A DNA stretch of 64,000 nucleotides from Spinacia oleracea (taxonomy: Eukaryota > Streptophyta > Magnoliopsida > Caryophyllales > Amaranthaceae). Below the pieces are notes generated by a model, which was given only the letters and a program-made list of their open reading frames with translations, was not told the DNA's origin and searched no databases. Below are positions 12,534 to 22,352 of this stretch, piece by piece (position 1 is the first letter of the stretch; every line of letters begins with the position of its first letter). Both the position numbers and the translations under genes were made by a program. Location of the stretch: NCBI RefSeq assembly GCF_020520425.1, contig NC_079491.1, positions 1,674,001 through 1,738,000 of the forward strand, in the 5' to 3' direction.

Positions 12534-12689
12534 TACCGTTTGGCAACCGATCATAAACGGCGTCAATGAGAATGAATTTGTGTGTAAATTTGTAAAGAAA
12601 ATCAATTTCAATTCTATGGTAATGCAAGCTCACTCAAAAGCATCTACCGAGTATTTATATTTTTTTTGTTCATAAATTTTCATTACAAA

Positions 12690-13204
12690 TAGGGATGGGC
12701 ATGGGCCGGATCTGGACCTGATCTGGTGAGACCCATACCCATATTTTTTAGGCGAACCCAGAACCGCCCCAGATCCATTGGGTCTGAAAAATTCAGACCC
12801 ATACCCAGATCTAATAGGTCTAATGGGTCTCGGGTCAAAAATGGATCTAGTGTTATTTTTTTATTTTTAACATTTTTGTCTTAGAAAATTTTCCCACGCC
12901 ATTAATCTAACCGTAATTTACCATCACATATTCACATTCGATACATATATTATCACAATTCGCAAATTAGTGCCAAAAAACTAATGTAGGCATGTATCTA
13001 ATTAGACTATTTCTAATTTCTAATAATTGTCCGGGTTCATGGGGCGAATTTGGACCGGGTCTTAGAATATTGGACCTAGACCCAGACCCATTTTTAAACA
13101 CATGGATCCAGATCCGCCCTAGATCCATTGGGTCTCAAATAACTAGACCCAGACCCTTAAAAATTGGCAGGGTCCAACCGGGTCTGGGCCTGGTCATCCC
13201 TAAT
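12690..13204. mobile_element. hAT-like MITE
   Basis: The left end TAGGGATGGGCATGGGCC and the right end (reverse complement TTAGGGATGACCAGGCCC) carry the Ac-like TAGGGATG signature. Subterminal blocks repeat GGGTCTGG and CAGACCC motifs. Possible decayed 8 bp flanks are ATTACAAA and ATTACCAT. The open frame at 12992-13243 follows these repeats and is not a gene. Confidence 0.6.
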
Positions 13205-13455
13205 TACCATCCATTACCTTTTGACTATTTGAGGAATCAGTAGTGGTATTGGGTGGGACTGTAAATTTATGGAGAAAAATATTATATTTGAGATAATATT
13301 TCATTACCATGGACACTGACATCGTGATGTTATTTTTTTATTGCCAACTGACACTTGGATTTGTTCTCATTCCATTCATTATTACCGGCTACCAATCGAG
13401 CGTTTTCTACATGAGTTTGTTTTTCTGACTAATTATGTTTTCGCCTAACGATTAA

Positions 13456-13702
13456 GGCCCTGTTATGTTCACCTTATTTCCACTTATTTCAGGAAAAATA
13501 AGTTCAGATAAGTTCAGTTAAGTTCAGATAAGTTCAGATAAGATAAGTTCAGGAAAAATAAGGGTTGACCAAGTACAATTTACAACTAAAATAAGTTTTG
13601 ATAAGTTCTAATAAGTTCAGATAAGTTCAGTTAAGTTCAGATAAGTTCAGATAAGATAAGTTCAGGAAAAATAAGTGTAAATCAGGCGAATAGAACGCAG
13701 CC
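13456..13702. mobile_element. Tourist-like (PIF/Harbinger) MITE
   Basis: Starts GGCCCTGTTATGTTCACC, ends GGCGAATAGAACGCAGCC, and is flanked by TAA at 13453-13455 and 13703-13705, the target duplication of this superfamily. The inside consists of two copies of a roughly 70 bp block built from ATAAGTTCAG/TTAAGTTCAG units (about 13491-13563 and 13602-13672). Relatives lie near 2695, 22826, 25080, 29875 and 45757. Confidence 0.75.
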
Positions 13703-13835
13703 TAAGACTGAGTGATCCGTACAATATAGAAGGGTTTATCTTTGTTTCCTTGTAATGGAGTTAGTAAATTTTATTATATTTTGTTTCCCGTTCCCTAGTG
13801 GTGGATTTTTGTGCTTGAAACTCCCGACTCCTCCC

Positions 13836-14440
13836 TAGGGATGTCAATGGGGCGGGGTGGATGCGGATATATGTCCCTCCATCCCCATCCCCACCTAAAA
13901 TTTTCATCCCCATCCCCGCCCCATCACCCATGGCGGGTACAAAATTCATCCCCATCCCCGCCCCAACGGGTACAAACTAAAATCCATCCCGGCCCCACCA
14001 CCAGCCTGGGTATCCATCCCCGTCTCATCCCCGCCCCATATCCGCATCAATACCCACAAAAAAATTTTAACACATAAAATTAGAAGTTTTGCCTTAATTC
14101 ATAATATCAAATACTACAAACCAATCCAAACGCATAAAAAAATTGGTCAACTTTTTATGTTCTTTAAATTGTTCAATTCACTTAGGGAATGATATTCGGA
14201 TAGGGTTGACGAGTATCAAGCGGGGCGGGTGGGGATGGGACGGGGTGGGTGGGGATGGGGCGGGGCGGGCGGGGATGGGGCGGGTCCAACACAAAATCCA
14301 CAACCGCCCCATCACCCATGGCGGGTATGATTTTTATACCCATCCCCGCCCCATCACCCGCCAAACCTACCTCCATCCCCGCCTACTTGGGGCGGATGCG
14401 GGGCGGGTCTCCTATAAAACCCGCCCCACTGACATCCCTA
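13836..14440. mobile_element. hAT-family non-autonomous element with perfect 8 bp target duplication
   Basis: Ends TAGGGATGTCAATGGGGCGG and the reverse-complement end TAGGGATGTCAGTGGGGCGG are near-identical. The element is flanked by CTCCTCCC at 13828-13835 and 14441-14448, a perfect 8 bp duplication characteristic of hAT transposition. It is 605 bp. The middle is AT-rich, while both subterminal zones are unusually GC-rich arrays of GGGGCGGG and CCATCCCCGCC. These produce several long but meaningless open frames on both strands (13761-14637). No transposase is present. Confidence 0.9.
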
Positions 14441-15622
14441 CTCCTCCCTGGCCCAAAACATCAAATTTTCAAGTGCAGTTAGATGAATTAAGCAAAACCA
14501 TCATCACGATAAGTACAATAAATTATTATACTCTCTCTCTGAAAAAGTTGTATATTTCAGCGTTATATACTAGATATGTTATACAGTGCAAAATTTATTC
14601 AACGACCATAACTTCGATGAAGGAAACCTTTATTTAATTCAGTTTGTTATGTACTTATTACATCCATGTTTCTCTTATATATGTTGTATGAGACTTCATT
14701 ATTAAATTAATTTTTGCTTACTAAAAAAAAGAACCCCTTAACTGAAAGAGTCTACTTCTAATATCTAATTTAATTTTGGGTCCAAAAGAATCTAAAATAT
14801 CAGTCAGCAAGTAATGCATAAATTAAATTAAATTCTCCTACTTGCACCATAGTACTTCCTCCCGTTCTTTATCTCCTGTTTCGGTGGTAGAATTTGGACA
14901 CTTTTATGAAGGAGTTTGATAGAAGAATTAAGTAATATAATATGTAATTTATATAATTATACACAAAATTTAGGGGAGCCTAATTAAAAATACACCGTGA
15001 AATTTTCCGCCCGTAGAGACTGTGCCCACCCGAGCCATATAGAAATCCGCCACTGAGTAGTTTAGTATCTACCTAAAATAATTAAGTTGTTACTCTCTTA
15101 TACTAGAGTATTTAAAATTTAATGTTATCAATGTTAATGTTTTAAAGTATGAATTCTGAGTGTATTATTAATCAATCCGAAAAAATTAGTGTATCGTTAT
15201 TCGACATCCGCGTACGCTAATATCGTCCGCGTTTTTAACGTGAAAGTACATATTTGCCCTTATAAAAAGTTACCCCTCTCCCCCTTCATTTTTTTTCACC
15301 CCTCCCCCTCCCGCCGACGTTCATATTTTCTCGCCGGAAACCATTAATTCCGGCAACAATTTTTATTTTTTTTGCAAACTCCTTAACTCATATAGCTACC
15401 ACCTAATCTCGCCAGAAAAGTGGCATGTGTTTATTTCCATTTATCACCGTAACGCTACGTTTGTTCATAATGCATCAATGAAGCTAGAGGTGGGCCTCAC
15501 GGAGGTCGACTTTGGTGAGGGGTGGTGTGTCGACGAAGCATCAATGTTGGAGGAGGTAAAAATCGAAATTTTTATTTTTATTTTTACCATTGTAAAGCGG
15601 CACACAAATATTGCATGATGGC

Positions 15623-15797
15623 CATGGGAGCCGCGCACGGTTATTGCTTGGCTCCCATATCCACCAAGCAGATCTTGTGCTTGGTCAACATGGCTGCTGC
15701 GCACAGAAAATGTGTGGTGGCCATGTCGGCTAAGCACAAGATCTGCTTGGTGCGGACATGGGAGCCAAGCAATAACTGTGCGCGACTCCCATGTCCA
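15623..15797. repeat. Imperfect palindrome (foldback) with roughly 70 bp arms
   Basis: The left arm (about 15624-15693, from CATGGGAGCCGCGCACGG to TTGGTCAACATGG) is nearly the reverse complement of the right arm (about 15718-15795, from CCATGTCGGCTAAGCACAAG to GCGCGACTCCCATG). A loop of about 25 bases separates them. Shorter palindromic units (AAGCAGATCTTGTGCTT, CAAGATCTGCTTGG) lie within each arm. GC content is far above the surroundings. Transcribed RNA would form a long hairpin. No gene is recognised. Confidence 0.75.
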
Positions 15798-16456
15798 CCG
15801 TGCAGATCTTGTGCGCGGATTTTAAAAAAAAATTATACCTAATATTCCTAAAATTAGGGCGTATTGAAGCATATTTTTCGTGTATATTAGCGATTATTAT
15901 GGTATAAAATTAGCGTGTTAATTAATGTATATTGTTAGTGTATATTGTTTATGAAATTAGAATTGTGTTCGTTTAGAAATCTAATGTTAGCTAGTATCCT
16001 TTGTCTATTATGTTATATTTCCTATATACAATCAGTAATGTAACCAAGTTGTGAAATTATATATCGTCCATTAATAATATTTTTCTTAGGTTAATATTTC
16101 TTTTGGGAAAGTTAGTTAAAAAAAAAAACAAATCCTAACCGTCAGTGGGCCCACAGTACACGTGCAAACTACCATTACCTTTTTTTTTGAAGGTATACTA
16201 CCATTACCTAACACCAAGGAGATTGTTGTTCTATTTTTCCTCTTACTGGACATCACGGATCATCACTCTTCTTCTTCTTTCTTTCTAAGGTTCCCCTTCT
16301 GCATTAAAAATTATCATTTCTTTAACAATCTAGTTAAGAAGATAAAAATAAAAGGCTATTTTGTTTCGTCTTTGGTATTAATTAGGAAACTTTTGAGGAT
16401 ATTTATTTTATTAAATTCCTTAAATCATAATTTAAGGAAAATAATAAGAAGAAAAG

Positions 16457-19400
16457 ATGGATCCTATGGTGATAGGAGCAAGGGAACTAAGTTTTGGAGA
16501 CTCCAATGATTTCGAGAAGGAATCGAAGCTCTCCCTTGGCGAACGTCTTAAGGTCTTTAAAAGTTCCCAATTTGATCCTGATGTCTTCATCGATTCAAAA
16601 TGTCATAGAATGGCGGAAAAGGTTTGATATTTTTAGAATTAGATTAATTACTTTGTAATAATTTTATGGCAAAATTAGAGATTATACTCCATGTTGTTAA
16701 AGTAGCTAAAATCTAAGAAATTGTAATGTTTTTTATGATTTAATATTTCTATGTTTTTATCATGTACTTATTTTTACGTCGATCTTCATTTATTTATTGA
16801 TTTGATTTTATTCTGTTTACTAGGAGCTAAAGCATTTAACAATGTATCTCAAGGAACTTAAGAAGGCATCGGCTGAGGAGATGCGCAAGAGTGTTTATGC
16901 AAATTATTCTGCTTTTATACGGTCATCATAATTATCTCTCCGAAATTTTATTCATTTCTGTCACGTCTCTTTAACATTTATTATCGTGGTAAAGTCTTAT
17001 ATGAAACCATCTTGCAGTATGTTTTTTTACTTATTGTGGCGCAACTTTTGATTTATCGTACTAAGTTTTTGTTAGACGGTCTCACTAGTGCAAAAACCAT
17101 TGCTACAAAAGAAATTCAGAAACTGATACAACTCAACCAACTTGCAGGACTGCAAAGGAAATATCAGCACTAGAGGGTCAACTTCTATCACTTCGAAACC
17201 TGTTATTAGCTCAAGCAACAGTTGTTCATGGCTTATCAGATGGAGTCCATGTAAACTCTTTATCACCAGGTCTAGAAGGTCCAACAGACGAAGACATGTC
17301 AAGGAATACAAATAACGAGGTTACCAGGATTGAGATATGGTTGAATGAATTCCTCGAGTCCCTGGAAGTGCTCCTAGCAGAGAGAAGGGTGGAGGAAGCA
17401 TTAACATCCTTAGACGAAGCAGATAGAGTGGTGGAAGATGCCAATGACAGGGGATCCCTTAAACCAACGATTCTGATATCACTTCAAAACGCCATTATGG
17501 CAAGTAGACTGAAGTTAGCTGATCAACTAGTCGAAACAGCTAGTCAGTCTTCTACAAAAGCTTCCGAGAGAAGAGTAGTTGTAACGGCACTTAAAAGACC
17601 TGGGGATGGTCCAAGGGCTCATACATTACTTCTGAATGCACATCATCAAAAACTTCACCACACTATGCAAATTTTGAAGCCTGCAGCAACTTTTAATGCT
17701 AGTCCGGGTGCAGCTTATTGCACTAGTCTCTCACAGCTCGTGTTCTCCACCATTGCTCAAGCTTCAAGTGATTCTCTGGCTGTTTTTGGGGAGGATACTT
17801 CATATACATCAGAATTAGTGACTTGTGCGGTTAAGGAAACTGGGAACTTTGGTGTTTTGGTAAGGAGGCAATCCCTTGCTCAGTCAGCTGCTTCAGGGAA
17901 TCTGAGAGCAGCTGCTCAGTGCGTGCAGATTTGTTTAGGACATTGTTAATTGCTCGAGTCTCAAGGACTTTCACTCTCTCCCGTTCTTCTGAAAGATTTC
18001 AAGCCACTTGTTGAGAAGGCACTTAGTGCTAATCTGAGAAGGATTGAACAGAATTGTGCTGCTCTTGCTTCTTCTGACGACTGGTCTCTGAAACATCCAC
18101 ATGGAGGGGGTGTGAATCAATCTAGGCTCAGTAGCAGTGCCAATAGATTCAATTCTATGGTCCAGGTATGAAATTTTTCCAATATCATTTCTTGTATTAG
18201 CGTGAAATATTCCACTTTGAAAGGAGGGGTGGACGAGATTTGAACCTTGACCTTTGTATCACTCTGATACCATATCAGAGGACCAACTCAACCATAAGCT
18301 TAAGTTGGTGGTTAAAGCCCTAAGATTAGTTTTATATTCTATCAGTTTCATTACATATACTCAAGAGCTTGCTCCTTCAGGATCTTTTTGAAGACGTGGA
18401 ACCCCTAGAGACTTTACAATTGGGGACTCCATTGCTCGAAGGGTTAATACAAGTTTTCCATTCCTACGTGAACACCCTAATAAGCGCGTTCCCGGTATCA
18501 ATCACCGAGGCAACCCAAGATGGTTTAGGAGTCCCAATTATCAAGGTGGCCGAGAGTGAAGCCCAACAACTAGCTTTGCTAGCTAATGCACTCCTTCTAG
18601 CTGACGAGTTTCTCCCACGTGCTGTTGCAAAGATGTTGCCCTTAAACCATACTATTAGGGATGAAGAACCTTCAAGAAGAGATATAGACAGACAAAACCG
18701 TGTACTATAGCAGAGAGACTGGAAGAAGAGGCTACAGAAATCTGTTGACAGGTTAAGAGACAGCTTCTGCAGACAACACGCCCTTGAGCTTATCTTTACT
18801 GACGATGGTGAACTTCGACTTACAGCACATCTGTACACTAGATTGGATGGTTATGCTGAGGAACCTGAATGGTTCCCTTCTTCAATTTTTCAGGTTCTAA
18901 CCTTCACATCTTCTATCACATAATTAAGTCTGTGTTCTCTTCACCGATAAAAAACAATGTTTTACGACCTTTGATGCATGGGTTACAAGCCTGCAATTTG
19001 TAAGCCTATAAATATCACAATAAAACTAGTGTTTTTTTGTGGTGTTTTTATTAGGAGTTGTACATGAGGTTGAGTCAGATAGCTTCACTTGCATCGGAGA
19101 TGTTTGTAGGAAGGGAAAGGTTCGCGACATTACTGCTAATAAGATTGACAGAGACAGTGATTTTGTGGATTTCTGATGATCATACCTTTTGGGAAGAAAT
19201 AGAGCAAGGGACCAATACTTTAGGTCCTTTTGGCCTTCAGCAGGTGGGATATAAATATTCATTCACACTCTCACACAAGTAATCTTATTATAAGTTACGC
19301 GTTCCTATCAATTATGAAAACTTCCTTCTTTTTTTCTTTTTTTTTTTGTTGTTGTTGTTGTTGTAGTAGTTTTACTTAGATATGGAGTTTGTGATGCTTT

Positions 19401-19797
19401 TTGCATCCCAAGGCCGGTTCTTGTCTCGAAATCTCCAACAGGTAGCTAAAAACATCATTGCTAGAGCAATAGATGCAGTTTCTGCTACTGGGATTGATCC
19501 TTACAGGTTAGTTTATTTCAGTAACATGATTAGTATAATTTCTTCATATTCACCGGCCACTAATCACTAGTAAACATGCTAAAAAAATGCTTAAATTTAT
19601 TTGTTTCTGAAACCACCTTGTGCAGTTCTTTGCCAGAGGATGAATGGTTTGCAGAAGTAGCACAGATAGCACTAAAGATGTTAACAGGAAAGGCCAACTT
19701 TGAAAATGAAGACCGCGAAGCTGTCAGCCCCACAATATCAGTTTCAGGAAGATCAATGACATTAGGTTTTTCTCATGGGAGCCTTGCCAGTATGTAA
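16457..19797 (+). pseudogene. Exocyst complex subunit EXO84 (A/B type), seven exons, interrupted by two stop codons
   Basis: EXO84 is one of the eight exocyst subunits that tether secretory vesicles to the plasma membrane. Exons: 16457-16621, 16824-16921, 17148-18165, 18381-18893, 19055-19243, 19370-19506, 19626-19797. All introns are GT-AG and every junction keeps frame, giving 764 codons including the stop, close to the usual plant EXO84 length. Family stretches include KKASAEEMRKSVYANYSAFI, the GDGPRAHTLLLNAH block, QASSDSL, DRQNR, FVGRERFA, RLTETVILW, LPEDEWFAEV and the SHGS tail. Two in-frame stops break it: TAA at 17947-17949 (codon 355) where relatives have serine after GHC, and TAG at 18708-18710 (codon 537) where relatives have glutamate before QRDW. 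Each is one substitution away from a sense codon, and no frameshift was seen. This is a recent pseudogene, a base-call or assembly error, or a gene making a truncated N-terminal protein. The family call is very secure. Confidence 0.9.
18228..18312 (-). mobile_element. tRNA-derived SINE fragment in EXO84 intron 3
   Basis: Read on the minus strand it contains a box A-like GTTGAGTTGGTCC and a box B-like AAGGTTCAAATCTCG in SINE spacing. It lies within the intron 18166-18380. Ends are not resolved. Confidence 0.45.
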
Positions 19798-20049
19798 CTA
19801 CCAGTAGTCATCAGATTTTATAAGTTACATGTAATTTACAACACTAGGAGCTTATTGTCAAGTCTCACAATCAAACTTATATGTGATCCAACTTCTAAAA
19901 ATTGTATTTGTATTTGCACAATTTGGTCTCTCATTAAAGAAATTTTACTAGGGGAGTGGAATTTTGCACTTCTGTTGATCTGCAAGTTTGTTGAAGAATG
20001 CAGGTCACTAGGACAATTTGATATCTAGTTCTACTGACCCTTAAATGTA

Positions 20050-20310
20050 CTACCTTCGTTCGTTTCACGAAAGTTCTTTACGCTTTGGAATATATGTCCA
20101 AAATATGAAAATTTTGACCGTAAGTTCTCACTATAATGGACATCAAAACGTTATTATGTAAGATCTTGTTAGATTTCTCGGTATGTATTTTTAAAATATA
20201 ACTTCTTATATTTTGTTCACATACGAAAATTGACATATTAATAGTTAAATATTGCATTGTAGTAGGTACAATAGTAAGTGTAAAAAACGTTAAGGAACAG
20301 AGTCAATAAC
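20050..20310. mobile_element. Stowaway-like MITE, diverged relative of the 10.8 kb copy
   Basis: Starts TACTACCTTCGTTCGTTTC and carries the inner text GTTCTTTACGCTTTGGAATA, CCGTAAGTTCTCACTATAAT and CATACGAAAATTGACATATT. These match, in inverted orientation, segments of the element at 10823-11077. The right end is degraded (GTTAAGGAACAGAG). Confidence 0.6.
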
Positions 20311-21787
20311 ATGTTTGTGTTGGCTAAGAATAATGTGTTTTAACAAGAAACATCAATTGTGCTGCTCAAGGAGTTAGAGGGATTAGATGTATACATAGGG
20401 TTGACCCCTAGCTATTTTATACTCCGTATTCCATAAATAATAACAATATATACAATATCCATAAATAATGGAGGATTTTTATTCGACGTTCTTATTCGCT
20501 AAAAACGCCCGCGTTTTGTGATGAAAGTACGTTATTACCATTTAGAACACATTCAACCCTCACTTCACCCCTCCCCCTTCTCGATCTCCTTCTCTTCCCT
20601 GTTTTATCCGACCATCAACACCGCCGCCACCGGCCACCCAAAAATTGATGCCACATTAAAAAAACCGTCGCCACGACCACTTAAAACTGTCGCCACCGGC
20701 CACCCTAAAACCGCCGACGTTCCCTTCCCTGTTCAAAAAACCGCCGTCCTTTCCCTCTCTGTTCGGAATAGTATAATAGTATGTCTCTTTAACGATCGGA
20801 TTAAAAGGAAGCTGATACATATACCCCCGGGTATGGAATAATGTCATACCCTGAGCTCTCATTGGTTGTTTTCACATAAGCAACCTCACATGAGATTTAA
20901 ATTTAAATCTAAAATAACAACCCTACATGCAATTTATAAATCTAAACCGACCACAGCCCAGAGTATAACACTATTCCATACCCATGGGTATATGTAGCCT
21001 TTTCGGGATTAAAAGCTAAGCTAAAGAAGATGAAAATAAACATGTACTCTACCAAAGTCTTGTCCAGTCACCAAGTTAAGAGACATACTATTATACTACG
21101 TGTCATAAGATACGCTAATAATCCAAATTTATAACATGATTACCTGGTCATAGCAAATTGATACACAAAGAATATTCTTAAGTTAATTTTCAAAAATAAA
21201 TCATAGAATAATGCTGTCAACTGCCAACTATACGTTGATACGTTGGTTTTCAACATGATTATATTTTGTATATTTCTAAGATTATATTAGGGCATTTCTC
21301 TTGTTCAAGAATATGAATGATCGATAATAATGTTAATAATACTTACATATATCCATTATCCATTATTTATGTTGACATCTGGTGCATGTTTACACCAATT
21401 GATCTAATTTTCTATCTACAAGATTTGCATCTACATATGAACTCCTTTAATTTGATTCATAGTTATATTATATGGTTTTCAAAATTTGATGATTATTTTA
21501 TTTACCTTATCTTAATTGGATTATGACATTTGATTAGATTTTCGGCACGATCATATCTGTGTGAAAATTCAACATTGAGAATTCCATCAAGTGTTGCATG
21601 TATTTTTTTTTTGGGTTGGTAAAGAGCCACAAAGGCCAAAACGATTAATGACGTAAACGATATTTGATCCCAGATATTCGGTATCAGTGTATCACCCCCT
21701 TAAATTTTACTAATTAAGTTAGTTGACATTTACATTACGCTAGGGTTACATATATCATTAGCCAAAAATAAATTACTTCGTATAACG

Positions 21788-22352
21788 TATTCCTTCAGTT
21801 CCATCCCTTTTTTATTGTCTCTTTTTCCCCTTTAAGATGCATGTCTCTTTGAGACTGCTCCATACTTTATATACGAAGTAATAAATTTTCCCACTTATTC
21901 GACCTCTCTGTATCTCTCTCATGGGCAACTTTATTAACCTATGTTAGTATGTTTAACCTAACTTTTAATAAAGTATATTTAACTAGGTTAAAAATTATTT
22001 TTACCACCTAAACAATAAAAATTGTTTTTTACCACCTAAAAATAAAATGTAAATTGTCTTTTACCACCTCTTAACTACAAAATGGATGAAAACGTTATGT
22101 GAATTAATGGGAAGTAATGGAAAATGGTAGCTTATATGCATGAAAATCGTGGGAGAAGAGAAGGAAACAAAAAATATAGTCGGTGAAATGGATTAGCATA
22201 ACGTTTCCTTGCATTTTTTTCCGATTAAGAGGTGGTAAAAAACAATTTTTATTTTATTTTTAGGTGGTAAAAAACAATTTGTCATTTTTTTTAGGTGGTA
22301 AAAAATAATTTAACCTTGTAACTATGAGACATTTTTTTAGAAACGGAGGGAA
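21788..22352. mobile_element. Stowaway-like MITE split by a nested insertion
   Basis: The left end TATTCCTTCAGTTCCATCCC and the right end TTTAGAAACGGAGGGAAGTA are Stowaway-type inverted ends. The element is longer than usual because another MITE (21986-22315) has inserted in it. Confidence 0.5.
21986..22315. mobile_element. MULE-like foldback MITE nested in a Stowaway
   Basis: Long inverted repeats start GGTTAAAAATTATTTTTACC and end in the complement GGTAAAAAATAATTTAACC. Each arm (about 100 bp) contains several units of TTTTTACCACCTAAA. Flanks ATTTAACTA and TTGTAACTA agree at 7 of 9 positions, consistent with a decayed 9 bp MULE target duplication. It is 330 bp and non-coding. Confidence 0.6.

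Larger units (their letters stand above)
4492..16456. other. Intergenic region between NAC and EXO84
   Basis: About 12 kb with no supportable host gene. It is AT-rich with many insertions, listed separately: MULE-MITE 5258-5598, tandem repeat 7423-7810, LTR-like fragments 9441-10090, Stowaways near 10309-10560 and at 10823-11077, SINE 11824-12019, hAT-type elements 12293-12533, 12690-13204 and 13836-14440, Tourist 13456-13702, and foldback 15623-15797. Stretches 5600-7400, 8000-9400 and 14450-15180 show nothing further apart from short simple repeats such as TTTA units near 7945. Confidence 0.7.

Noticed and set aside
13491..13672. CRISPR-like regularly spaced repeats
   Set aside because: The ATAAGTTCAG units are contiguous, have no unique spacers, and lie between Tourist ends with a TAA duplication in plant DNA.
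13811..14637. Open frames of 88 and 164 codons on the plus strand
   Set aside because: They translate the GGGGCGGG/CCATCCCCGCC arrays of the hAT element and run past its end; composition is repeat-driven.
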